From JBBIJH01 sp037446075 (lineage in GTDB: Bacteria > Bacteroidota > Ignavibacteria > UBA10030 > JAHEZR01), in contig JBBIJH010000029.1 of NCBI GenBank assembly GCA_037446075.1, positions 1 through 21,637 on the forward strand: a stretch of DNA of 21,637 bases, in the 5' to 3' direction. Positions 15,308 to 21,637 of this stretch are shown in pieces. The notes below the pieces were generated by a model. The model saw only the letters and a list, made by a program, of their open reading frames with translations, did no database searches and was not told the DNA's origin. A program made the position numbers and the translations under genes. The first letter of the stretch is position 1. The number at the start of each line of letters is the position of its first letter.

Positions 15308-16768
15308 TCAAACCTGATAGTTTGGAGGTTCTTTCGTGATCTCGACATCATGGGGATGGCTCTCACGAAGTCCGGCTTCTGTCATGCGAATGAATCTCGC
15401 CTTCCGCTTCATCTCCTGAATAGTCCTGGCACCGCAATAGCCCATGGCAGCACGGAGTCCCCCCACCATCTGGAATACCACCTCGCTCAGATGGCCTTTG
15501 TACGGCACCCTTCCCTCAATCCCTTCGGGTACAAGCTTGGGAAGATCATCCTCTACATCCTGGAAGTATCGATCTCTGCCGCCCTGCTTCATCGCTTCCA
15601 GCGAACCCATCCCTCGGTAGACCTTATAGGCGCGCCCCTCATACAGCACCTTTTCTCCAGGGCTTTCCTCAACTCCGGCAAAGAGTCCACCCACCATTAC
15701 AGAATCCGCACCGGCGGCGATCGCTTTCGCAATGTCCCCCGTCTGTTTAATCCCCCCATCGGCAACGATCGGGATATTATACTTCTGCGCGGCCTTCGAG
15801 CACTCGTGAATCGCAGTGATCTGAGGGACACCAACTCCGGCGATGACTCTCGTCGTACAAATGGAGCCGGGGCCGATCCCCACTTTCACAGCATCCGCAC
15901 CAGCTTTGATTAGATCCCGGGTTCCTTCCGGCGTGCCAACATTCCCCGCGATGAGATCAAGTTCCGGAAACCGCCGCCTCAGGAGCTTCACGGTCATGAT
16001 GACTCCACGCGAGTGACCATGAGCTGTATCTACGACCACCACATCCACACCCGCTTCCACCAGCGCTGCGACTCGTTCCTCCGTCTCCGAGGTTACTCCC
16101 ACAGCCGCTCCGACCCGCAATCGACCATGTCTGTCTTTGCAGGCATTGGGAAATTTCCTTTTCTTTTGAATATCCTTGAATGTGATGAGCCCTCTAAGTC
16201 TTCCGCTCTTATCAACAACAGGCAGCTTCTCGATCTTATGTCTCTGGAGAATCTTCTCGGCTTCCTCAAGGGTTGTGCCTACCGGGGCGGTGATAAGTCG
16301 ACCGTCCGTCATCACCTTTGAGATTTGCAGATCGAGGTTTGGTTCAAATCGAAGGTCTCGGTTTGTCAGGATTCCGACGAGTTTTTCATTCTTAACTATT
16401 GGGATCCCGGAAATGCTATACTTGCTCATCGCAGCGAGCGCGTCGCGAACCGTCTTTTCAGGCGGAAGCGTAACCGGATCGAGAATCATCCCACTTTCAG
16501 AACGCTTCACTTTATCGACCTCTTCGGCCTGTTTCTCGATGGACATGTTCCGGTGGAGAATTCCTATCCCCCCCTCTCGCGCAATAGCGATGGCCATCCC
16601 CGACTCCGTGACGGTGTCCATCGCAGCGCTGATCAAAGGAATGTTGATCGAGATTCGCTTCGTGAGCTGTGTGCGCATGTCCACCTCGCGGGGCAGGACA
16701 CTGGATTTCGCGGGGACAAGAAGCACGTCGTCGTACGTGACGGCTTCACCGAGGATAATTTTTCTCAT
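15308..16768 (-). CDS. guaB: inosine-5'-monophosphate dehydrogenase
   Basis: NAD-dependent oxidation of IMP to XMP, the committed step to GMP. 486 residues, full length. TYDDVLLVPAKSSVLP opens the TIM barrel, two CBS domains lie at about 95-205 (adenine/guanine-nucleotide regulation in the family), and the catalytic Cys304 sits in GPGSICTTRVIAG. Downstream are VADGGIKQTGDIAKAIAAGAD, VMVGGLFAG and the mobile flap GGRDRYFQ. The ATG lies 12 nt after the glutaryl-CoA dehydrogenase stop. With purD five kb away in the same block, it is one of two purine genes here. Confidence 0.97.
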   Translation of the reverse strand: MRKIILGEAVTYDDVLLVPAKSSVLPREVDMRTQLTKRISINIPLISAAMDTVTESGMAIAIAREGGIGILHRNMSIEKQAEEVDKVKRSESGMILDPVTLPPEKTVRDALAAMSKYSISGIPIVKNEKLVGILTNRDLRFEPNLDLQISKVMTDGRLITAPVGTTLEEAEKILQRHKIEKLPVVDKSGRLRGLITFKDIQKKRKFPNACKDRHGRLRVGAAVGVTSETEERVAALVEAGVDVVVVDTAHGHSRGVIMTVKLLRRRFPELDLIAGNVGTPEGTRDLIKAGADAVKVGIGPGSICTTRVIAGVGVPQITAIHECSKAAQKYNIPIVADGGIKQTGDIAKAIAAGADSVMVGGLFAGVEESPGEKVLYEGRAYKVYRGMGSLEAMKQGGRDRYFQDVEDDLPKLVPEGIEGRVPYKGHLSEVVFQMVGGLRAAMGYCGARTIQEMKRKARFIRMTEAGLRESHPHDVEITKEPPNYQV

Positions 16769-16780
16769 GGGTCTCCTGTC

Positions 16781-17950
16781 TTAGGTGAACGCGGGCAAGC
16801 CAGTGATGCTTTCACCGACGATGAGTGTATGAATGTTGTGCGTCCCCTCGTATGTTTTCACGGACTCAAGGTTCGCCATGTGACGCATGACGGGATACTC
16901 GTCCAAAATCCCATTTGCCCCGAGTATGTCTCGGGCTTTGCGCGCGATGTTGAGCGCTATTTCCACGTTGTTCCGCTTTGCGAGGGAAACCTGAGTATGG
17001 TGGGCCTTCCCTTTGTCTTTCAAGCGTCCAAGTTGCAGGCACAGGAGCTGCGCCTTCGTGATCTCCGTGAGCATGTAAACGAGCTCAGCCTGTACCAACT
17101 GAAACGCACCAATCGGTTTGCCAAACTGGATGCGTGATTTCGCATACTGGACGGCGGAATCGTAACATGCCATCGCAGCACCGATGGCACCCCATGCGAT
17201 TCCGTACCTCGCTTGGTCGAGGCACATTAATGCGCACTTAAGCCCTTTTGACTTCGGCAGCAGGTTCTCCTCCGGTATCTCGCAGTCCTGGAAGATCAGT
17301 TCAGAAGTGACTGATGCGCGGAGTGAATGCTTTCCCTTCATTTCAGGAGCTGTATAGCCTTTCGTCCCCTTCTCAACTAAGAAGCCGTGAATCTCCCCAT
17401 CAAGCTTCGCCCAGACTACGGCGACGTCTGAGATCGTCCCGTTCGTGATCCACATCTTCGTGCCGTTGAGCACAAAGTACCCGTTCTTCCGCACAGCCTG
17501 GGTAACGAGGCCACCAGGGTTGGAGCCGTAGTCTGGCTCTGTCAACCCGAAGCAGCCGATCTTCTCCGCCTTGGCCAACCGCGGGAGCCAGTATTCTCTC
17601 TGTTCCTCTGAACCGAAGGTGTAAATCGGGAACATCACGAGAGCACTCTGAACTGAGGCGAAGCTTCGAATGCTACTATCCCCTCGCTCAAGTTCTTGCA
17701 TGACGAGCCCGTAGGCTACATTATTCATCCCTGCGCATCCATACTGAGGCGGAAGGGTGGCCCCGAGGATTCCAAGTGCGGCCATCTGGGGCACAACCTC
17801 CATCGGAAAAGTGCAGGCGCGGTTATGGCGTTCAATGATCGGGAGGATGCGGTCGTCCACGAACTCACGGATAGTGTTTCGGACGAGGATTTCTTCCTCG
17901 GACAGAAGGTCGTCAGCGTGGTAGTAATCTACACCCTGGAACTTTGCCAT
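16781..17950 (-). CDS. gcdH: glutaryl-CoA dehydrogenase
   Basis: FAD enzyme that oxidises and decarboxylates glutaryl-CoA to crotonyl-CoA in lysine, tryptophan and aromatic breakdown, feeding electrons to ETF. 389 residues. It follows the human enzyme closely in diagnostic places: GDSSIRSFASVQSALVM with the substrate-carboxylate Arg95, GCFGLTEPDYGSNPG, NGTKMWITNG, KGKHSLRASVTSEL, ARYGIAWGAIGAAM, RIQFGKPIGAFQLVQ and the C-terminal YEGTHNIHTLIVGESITGLPAF with base Glu368 after Tyr367. This is the first gene of the minus-strand block, preceded by a sigma70-like promoter about 130 nt upstream. Confidence 0.93.
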   Translation of the reverse strand: MAKFQGVDYYHADDLLSEEEILVRNTIREFVDDRILPIIERHNRACTFPMEVVPQMAALGILGATLPPQYGCAGMNNVAYGLVMQELERGDSSIRSFASVQSALVMFPIYTFGSEEQREYWLPRLAKAEKIGCFGLTEPDYGSNPGGLVTQAVRKNGYFVLNGTKMWITNGTISDVAVVWAKLDGEIHGFLVEKGTKGYTAPEMKGKHSLRASVTSELIFQDCEIPEENLLPKSKGLKCALMCLDQARYGIAWGAIGAAMACYDSAVQYAKSRIQFGKPIGAFQLVQAELVYMLTEITKAQLLCLQLGRLKDKGKAHHTQVSLAKRNNVEIALNIARKARDILGANGILDEYPVMRHMANLESVKTYEGTHNIHTLIVGESITGLPAFT

Positions 17951-18266
17951 GGGGGGTCTTGCAAGTCAAGCGAGGAGTCAGAATAAGTCTGTCTCCGGCC
18001 TGCCATCACACAGGAAGCACCAATGGAAGACCGGAAGTGCTTTCTCCTTCGAAAAAGCCGGACACAGCACGGTTGTCACGCGAAAATAGTACAAAAAATT
18101 GGACGGAAAGTCAAGGTGATCGTTTTGGGTGTTCTTCAAATCACGGTGCATCCCCTTTGATACGCGGAGAGTAGGAGGCACGCAGGGACGGAAGGTTACA
18201 GCAAGAGAGCAGATTGAACACTATGTTGGTGAGGAGTCCTGCAAATGGGAATGGCCTGTACTTAGG
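17951..18266. other. 316-base intergenic region between gcdH and the response regulator
   Basis: Holds the promoter and about 130-nt untranslated leader of the minus-strand block. I see no convincing gene, tRNA or riboswitch in it. The leader contains a weak inverted pair, AAGCAC (near 18015) and GTGCTT (near 18037). No strong hairpin-plus-T-run terminator follows the response regulator stop at 18267, so some read-through from that gene into the block is possible. Confidence 0.6.
18086..18114 (-). promoter_or_regulatory. sigma70-like promoter for the gcdH-guaB block
   Basis: On the minus strand, TTGACT (18114-18109) is followed after exactly 17 nt by TACTAT (18091-18086). The first element matches the -35 consensus in 5 of 6 places and the second matches -10 in 4 of 6. 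Predicted transcription start is near 18079, giving a leader of about 130 nt before the gcdH ATG. Confidence 0.55.
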
Positions 18267-18638
18267 CTACTCTGTGCTGAGAACTCGCTCGATCGTGGTG
18301 AGTAGGTCAAAGAGGTCATAAGGCTTGCTCACGAAGTCCTCTGCACCCCATCGCTTTGAGTCAATCGCACTACTGAGGTCAGCATAACCGGTGAGCATAA
18401 TTACTTTGATCTTCGGGTATCGCTGCTTGATGAAGCGCAGAACTTCGAATCCATCGACCTTCGGCATCTTGATGTCGAGCAGCACAAGGTCCACGGGTCT
18501 TGACTGGACGAGCTCCATGGCTTCGTCGCCATCGGCGGCAGTCTCGACCTGATAACCTTCACCGGCAAGCTCGGCGCTGAGTACCGCACGAAGAGGCTCT
18601 TCATCGTCGACGATGAGAACTTTGGGCTTCTCTGGCAT
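18267..18638 (-). CDS. single-domain (CheY-like) response regulator
   Basis: 123 residues from ATG 18638 (MPEKPKVLIVDDEE). The same frame stays open upstream to 18779, but that extension is a low-complexity Phe/Tyr-rich translation of the promoter region, so the shorter start is chosen. All receiver residues are present: acidic pair D11/D12, phospho-acceptor D55 in LVLLDIKMP, Thr83 and Lys105 (FVSKPYD). There is no output domain, so it probably acts by protein contact or phosphorelay in the cytoplasm. It is transcribed divergently from the receiver-HisKA gene, which suggests a shared signalling role. Confidence 0.9.
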   Translation of the reverse strand: MPEKPKVLIVDDEEPLRAVLSAELAGEGYQVETAADGDEAMELVQSRPVDLVLLDIKMPKVDGFEVLRFIKQRYPKIKVIMLTGYADLSSAIDSKRWGAEDFVSKPYDLFDLLTTIERVLSTE

Positions 18639-18678
18639 GGACGTTACCCCGCTTATGAGAATACTGTATTCGCTCGAC

Positions 18679-18718
18679 TTGACTCGAAAAGAATCCTCGA
18701 AGAGAGGATTCAGGTCAA
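18679..18718 (-). promoter_or_regulatory. extended hairpin in the 5' leader of the response regulator
   Basis: A perfect 8-bp stem GAATCCTC/GAGGATTC (18691-18698 and 18704-18711, loop GAAGA) is enclosed by a second stem TTGAC/GTCAA (18679-18683 and 18714-18718). It falls a few bases after the predicted minus-strand start site (near 18721) and about 40-80 nt before the ATG. It could protect the mRNA 5' end or act as an operator. There is no T-run directly after it, so it is not a standard terminator. Confidence 0.5.
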
Positions 18719-18727
18719 CTTTCAAAA

Positions 18728-18756
18728 AGTATAGAGAAAAGAAACAGAAAAAGCAA
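18728..18756 (-). promoter_or_regulatory. sigma70-like promoter for the single-domain response regulator
   Basis: On the minus strand, TTGCTT (18756-18751) and TATACT (18733-18728) are separated by 17 nt. The -10 matches consensus in 5 of 6 places, and the -35 only in TTG. The spacer is T-rich. Predicted leader is about 80 nt. Confidence 0.5.
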
Positions 18757-18834
18757 CACCAATCATAAATCAAAGTCATCCCCAGGAGGATCGCTGGCGG
18801 CCCAACCTATGTGACCCTTCTCGGTTTTTAGGTA

Positions 18835-18865
18835 TTGCAGATTTCCTTCCTATCCCGTATCTTTA
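18835..18865 (+). promoter_or_regulatory. possible promoter of the receiver-HisKA gene (Bacteroidota-like)
   Basis: TTG (18835-18837) followed after 20 nt by TATCTTTA (18858-18865), one base off the TAnnTTTG form known from Bacteroidota. It lies about 45 nt before the ATG at 18909. The match is imperfect. Confidence 0.35.
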
Positions 18866-18908
18866 ATGTGAAAAGCGCTTCTCAATCCCAACTTTGATAA
18901 GACCCACG

Positions 18909-19553
18909 ATGTCTCAAGCCCCCATCAACGTCCTGCTCGTCGATGACGATATCACGTACGCAAAGTTGACCCAACAGCATCTAACCACCTTCATGGGAAG
19001 AAGATTCAACCTGCTTTGGAAGCAAGCAGGCAACGCGGCTCTGGAGGAACTTGAGAGAAATAAGAAGGTGGACATCGTGCTGACAGAATCCCATCTACCG
19101 GACATGAGCGGCTTGGAACTCACCAGAGGAATCCGGGAAAGGAATATCGCCGTGCCGATCATTTTCTTGACGAGTGAAAAGGACTTCCGCCTGGCGATCG
19201 AAGCGATGAAGACCGGTGCTGAGGAATACCTGATCAAGAAAGAAACTACTGACACGATTCTTCCAAGAACGATCTTGAACATCTTGGACAGAGTCGAACT
19301 AAAAAGAAAAATTGCAGAGGCCGAGCGTAACCGCGTGATCGCAGAACGACGCACGGAGGCCATCCGTGAACTTATTGTCGCGATCAGTCACGAATTCAAC
19401 AATCCTCTCACCGCCATGAAGCTCACCGCCGATGCCATCGCGAGACAGCAACTTCCCGAACAGCAACAACAGCTTGTGAGTCAGATTTCTGAAATGATCA
19501 ACTTGATCGAAGGAAAGATCCGGAAGCTCCAGAATTTAGGGGAGTCCAAGTAG
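18909..19553 (+). CDS. receiver domain with D-to-E phospho-site fused to a HisKA dimerisation domain, no ATPase domain
   Basis: 214 residues from ATG 18909; an in-frame TTG at 18894 would add five. Residues 5-125 are a receiver with D12-D13-D14, Thr88 and Lys110 kept, but the place of the phospho-acceptor Asp is Glu60 (VLTESHLPDMSG, codon GAA at 19086). A charged helix (128-155) leads into a HisKA H-box, ISHEFNNPLTAM with His161, and the second DHp helix to about 208. The stop comes at once, and no N, G1 or G2 boxes of a HATPase domain appear in any frame downstream. In other regulators a D-to-E change can imitate phosphorylation. This may be a locked-on pseudo-receiver or a phosphotransfer/dimerisation partner for another kinase. 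Confidence 0.85.
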   Translation: MSQAPINVLLVDDDITYAKLTQQHLTTFMGRRFNLLWKQAGNAALEELERNKKVDIVLTESHLPDMSGLELTRGIRERNIAVPIIFLTSEKDFRLAIEAMKTGAEEYLIKKETTDTILPRTILNILDRVELKRKIAEAERNRVIAERRTEAIRELIVAISHEFNNPLTAMKLTADAIARQQLPEQQQQLVSQISEMINLIEGKIRKLQNLGESK

Positions 19554-19670
19554 GTAGAGGGGATAGCGCCGTGAACGCAGAAGCGAAATGCTGGAATCGG
19601 TGTGGAGGAAGCCTCGGTTTTCTCTCGCTGGGTCGGCCAGACTCTGTTTTTGGGTTGCCCAATAGAGTGC

Positions 19671-19701
19671 TTGCATCTTCAATCATTAGACCTTATATTT
19701 G
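19671..19701 (+). promoter_or_regulatory. promoter candidate upstream of the NIF3 gene
   Basis: TTGCAT (19671-19676), a 17-nt spacer, then TATATT (19694-19699). Read with the following bases, TATATTTG (19694-19701) is an exact TAnnTTTG, the -7 form known from Bacteroidota, with TTG at the expected upstream distance. Predicted start near 19707, so the NIF3 leader would be about 200 nt and include the terminator at 19849. Confidence 0.45.
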
Positions 19702-19727
19702 AAACAGACTTTACCCAAGCAGGTCTT

Positions 19728-19745
19728 AGCATACTTGCTTATGCT
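19728..19745. repeat. short inverted repeat AGCATA-N6-TATGCT
   Basis: Perfect 6-bp arms (19728-19733 and 19740-19745) about 20 nt after the predicted start site. Could be a small operator or a weak hairpin, and may be chance. Confidence 0.3.
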
Positions 19746-19848
19746 TCACTCGAAGACCAGTTCCAACAGTCATCCACGATGGCTATAAGTCAAAGGCCAT
19801 ATCATCCTCAGAGGAAGACCACCAAACACCCTCAAAGTCCGACAAACG

Positions 19849-19885
19849 AAAAAGTGTCCCGCCGAAAAAACGGGACACTTTTTTT
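19849..19885 (+). terminator. strong intrinsic terminator, 21 nt before the NIF3 start codon
   Basis: The left arm AAAAAGTGTCCCG (19849-19861) pairs perfectly with CGGGACACTTTTT (19871-19883), with a 9-nt loop (CCGAAAAAA). The right arm runs into seven T (19879-19885). The A-run before the stem makes it partly symmetric, so it may also work on the other strand. It could end the receiver-HisKA transcript or act as an attenuator for NIF3. Confidence 0.88.
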
Positions 19886-19906
19886 ATTACACTGCCGCAT
19901 CAGTCT

Positions 19907-21013
19907 ATGAAGTTGGAAGAACTTACCACCATCATTGAAGATTGGGCTCCGCGAGAAATCGCGTGGGCGAAAGACAACGTTGGACTACAAATAGGAAACT
20001 ATGAAAAAGCTGTACGAAGAATCCTCGTTGCGTTAGAGGTTTCTTCTGAAGTAGTAGCTGAAGCCAGGCGCAAGCGTGTTGATGTCATTGTGACTCATCA
20101 TCCCCTTCTATTCCATCCCCTTCGTTCCATTTCCGCATCGAATCGCGTTGGGAGACTCGTCCACGACTTGATTAGCGCCGGCATTGCAGTGTACTCCGCG
20201 CACACGAACCTTGATTTTACCGAAAGCGGCGTAAGCTTCGCCCTTGCCACACGCTTAGGATTGAAGAACCTAGATTTCCTCCATCGACCAACGGGTACCC
20301 TTAAAAAGATTTCTGTCTTCGTCCCTTCCGATCATGTGGAACAAGTGGCAAAGGCGATGGGGAATGCTGGCGCGGGCAACATTGGCGATTATGAGATGTG
20401 CTCGTTCCGAGTGGAGGGCACCGGGACTTTCCGCGCTCGCAAGGGCGCGAGCCCCTACGTGGGTGAGGTGGGAAAGTTCGAGAAGGTCCGGGAGGTTCGC
20501 CTCGAAATGCTTGTTCCTCAGTGGCGTGTCCAGTCGGTGATCTCGAGAATGATCGAGGAGCACCCATACGAAGAAGTTGCGTACGATGTGTACCCACTCG
20601 AGAACCGGGCAGGCGATGTCGGCGCTGGCGCTATCGGCGAATTAGAACGCCCGAGAAAGTTAGATGCCTTCCTGCGGCTGATACGAAAATCACTTCGTTC
20701 AGAACATCTGCGATACGTGGGGGATGCAACAGCAAGCATCAAGAGAGTGGCGGTCTGTGGTGGAAGTGGTGCGTCTCTCGTAGATGCAGCAATTGATGCT
20801 CGCGCCGACGCCTTCATAACAGCGGACATTAAGTATCACACTTTCCAAGAGGCAACCGGGAGGATAGCCCTCATCGATGCCGGCCATTATGAGACGGAGG
20901 TCCCTGTACTTGATATTCTAGCCAAGAGATTGGAGGAGGGAATCTCCAAGATGGGCAAGAGAGCTGATGTGCTCGTTAGCCGGTCAGCACGGAACCCGAT
21001 CCAGTATCATTGA
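19907..21013 (+). CDS. NIF3-family dinuclear metal-centre protein (DUF34, long form with insert)
   Basis: 368 residues, the long NIF3 form with a roughly 110-residue PII/CutA-like insert (from KKISVFVPSDHVEQVAKAM to the VYPLE region), as in B. subtilis YqfO. Metal-site residues are all visible: H64-H65 (VTHHPLLF), D103 in AHTNLD, and H327 with E331 in AGHYETE. Family members form hexameric rings. A GTP cyclohydrolase I type 2 name is often given but the biochemical role is unsettled. The ATG at 19907 matches the family N-terminus, yet there is no Shine-Dalgarno and a terminator ends 21 nt upstream. Followed by a COG1579 gene, a pairing seen in many bacteria. Confidence 0.92.
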   Translation: MKLEELTTIIEDWAPREIAWAKDNVGLQIGNYEKAVRRILVALEVSSEVVAEARRKRVDVIVTHHPLLFHPLRSISASNRVGRLVHDLISAGIAVYSAHTNLDFTESGVSFALATRLGLKNLDFLHRPTGTLKKISVFVPSDHVEQVAKAMGNAGAGNIGDYEMCSFRVEGTGTFRARKGASPYVGEVGKFEKVREVRLEMLVPQWRVQSVISRMIEEHPYEEVAYDVYPLENRAGDVGAGAIGELERPRKLDAFLRLIRKSLRSEHLRYVGDATASIKRVAVCGGSGASLVDAAIDARADAFITADIKYHTFQEATGRIALIDAGHYETEVPVLDILAKRLEEGISKMGKRADVLVSRSARNPIQYH

Positions 21014-21076
21014 GCACAGGAACGACGCCTTCGACCAGTTTTGACAAACAAAGTCCAACTTTAAGAGGAGATCACT

Positions 21077-21637
21077 TTGGAAGAGAGACTAAGTAAGCTC
21101 TACGCCTTACAAAAAATAGACAAGGGCCTGGACGAGTTGGAGGAGCTCAAGGGGGACCTACCAGACGCAGTGGCTGAACTCGAGGCCCGCGTAAATGCAG
21201 AACAAGACCGTATAAAGGAACTCGAAGCAATCATAAAACAGAGCCATGTGGACCGTGATAAGACAGACCTCGAGATCGTTTCCCAGACAGAGAAGATCGA
21301 GAAATTCAAAGCACAGCAGTTTCAGGTCAAAAGCAATCGGCAGTACGATGCTCTCTCGAGGGAGATCGACATGGCCCAAGACATGATAACGAAGTTAGAA
21401 AAAGAGCTGGATATCATCGAAGGGAGAATGGCAGTCGCTCGCGAAGACATGGAGAAAGCGAAGGTCAGGCTCGAGGAAGCGACGAAAGAACTAGAGGAGA
21501 AGCGGCAGGAACTCGAAGAAGTGTCAAAGGCGAACGAAGACGAAGAGCTTCGACTGAAACACGATCGAGAAAAAATTCTGAGAAGGATCTCCAAACAAGA
21601 CCTGGCAATCTATGAGAGGATACGGAAAGCAAAAGGG
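21077..21637 (+). CDS. coiled-coil/C4 zinc-ribbon protein (COG1579 family), 3' partial
   Basis: An open frame from TTG 21077 to the window end (187 codons), preceded by AGGAG at 21066-21070 with 6-nt spacing. It begins EERLSKLYALQKIDKGLDEL, typical of COG1579, then a long charged coiled coil with the family marker KSNRQYDALSREID (about residues 84-97) at the hairpin turn, and ends in ILRRISKQDLAIYERIRKAKG. The family's C-terminal four-Cys zinc ribbon would follow the YERIR segment but is cut off. Position directly after NIF3 matches other genomes and supports the call. Probably binds nucleic acid; no firm function is known to me. Confidence 0.88.
   Translation, partial: MEERLSKLYALQKIDKGLDELEELKGDLPDAVAELEARVNAEQDRIKELEAIIKQSHVDRDKTDLEIVSQTEKIEKFKAQQFQVKSNRQYDALSREIDMAQDMITKLEKELDIIEGRMAVAREDMEKAKVRLEEATKELEEKRQELEEVSKANEDEELRLKHDREKILRRISKQDLAIYERIRKAKG

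Larger units (their letters stand above)
18639..18908. other. divergent regulatory region between the two receiver genes
   Basis: 270 bases without a gene. It holds one promoter candidate for each direction (18728-18756 minus, 18835-18865 plus) and an extended hairpin at 18679-18718. This arrangement would let one regulator control both signalling genes. Confidence 0.6.
19554..19906. other. 353-base intergenic region before the NIF3 gene
   Basis: No convincing gene. The only long frame (19602-19910, GTG start) runs through the terminator hairpin and looks like chance. The region holds a promoter candidate (19671-19701), a small inverted repeat (19728-19745) and a strong hairpin terminator (19849-19885). 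Confidence 0.65.

Noticed and set aside
16325..17137. Plus-strand frame of 270 codons across guaB and gcdH
   Set aside because: Antisense shadow spanning two well-supported genes and their junction.
18639..18779. N-terminal extension of the single-domain response regulator
   Set aside because: The added 47 residues are Phe/Tyr/Cys-rich translation of an A/T-rich promoter region containing a good -35/-10. The receiver starts normally at ATG 18638.
19554..19848. A hidden HATPase domain after the HisKA stop, lost by frameshift
   Set aside because: I read the downstream frames and found no N-box or glycine-rich boxes, so the ATPase domain seems truly absent rather than frameshifted.
19602..19910. 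102-codon plus-strand frame before the NIF3 gene
   Set aside because: It uses a GTG start without a ribosome site, has no recognisable motif, and reads through a perfect intrinsic terminator into the NIF3 start.
21041..21046. Perfect TTGACA upstream of the COG1579 gene
   Set aside because: No -10-like hexamer lies 16-18 nt downstream. That place is the AGGAG ribosome site, so it is probably chance and the gene is read from NIF3.

Overview
The window looks like an ordinary chromosomal segment from an uncultured or draft-assembled bacterium. Two runs of N inside one gene point to assembly gaps, and GC content is moderate. I see no phage, IS, CRISPR, tRNA or rRNA. Gene content (Lgt, HisS, PtsN, an NtrC-type regulator, an acyl-CoA carboxylase, MeaB) is that of a Gram-negative, probably aerobic heterotroph. 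Two upstream regions carry TTG plus TAnnTTTG-like elements resembling Bacteroidota promoters, which hints at the Bacteroidota/FCB group. This is an inference only, since other promoters here are sigma70-like and several genes have clear Shine-Dalgarno sites.

Layout. (1) Positions 1-5330, plus strand, are a tight run: the 3' end of a phosphohexomutase-like protein (probably the C-terminal part of a sugar-nucleotidyltransferase fusion), a PTS IIA protein, hisS, an unknown 135-residue protein, lgt, a mini-glutaredoxin, a small two-helix membrane protein, and rlmB broken by two N gaps. (2) Positions 5327-17950, minus strand, are an eleven-gene block with intergenic gaps of 3-61 nt. In transcription order it holds glutaryl-CoA dehydrogenase, guaB, an M24 Xaa-Pro peptidase, a GT4-like glycosyltransferase, purD, meaB, an acyl-CoA dehydrogenase, an acyl-CoA carboxylase beta subunit, a secreted protein of unknown function, a sigma54-dependent NtrC-type regulator, and a 50-residue basic ORF. 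The ORF's stop overlaps the rlmB stop tail to tail. A good sigma70-like promoter lies upstream of the first gene. (3) Positions 18267-19553 are a divergent signalling pair: a single-domain CheY-like response regulator on the minus strand, and on the plus strand a receiver-HisKA protein whose phosphoacceptor Asp is replaced by Glu and which has no ATPase domain. (4) Positions 19554-21637 hold a strong hairpin terminator only 21 nt before a NIF3-family gene, followed by the start of a COG1579 coiled-coil/zinc-ribbon gene cut by the window end.

How the genes work together. The minus block joins acyl-CoA breakdown (glutaryl-CoA dehydrogenase, a second acyl-CoA dehydrogenase, carboxyltransferase, and MeaB for methylmalonyl-CoA mutase) with purine synthesis (purD, guaB), and ends in a regulator. 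The plus run is housekeeping: tRNA charging, lipoprotein maturation, rRNA methylation and PTS signalling. The most unusual items are the receiver-HisKA protein with its D-to-E change, the degenerate phosphohexomutase domain, the short basic ORF between ntrC and rlmB, and the terminator crowding the NIF3 start codon.
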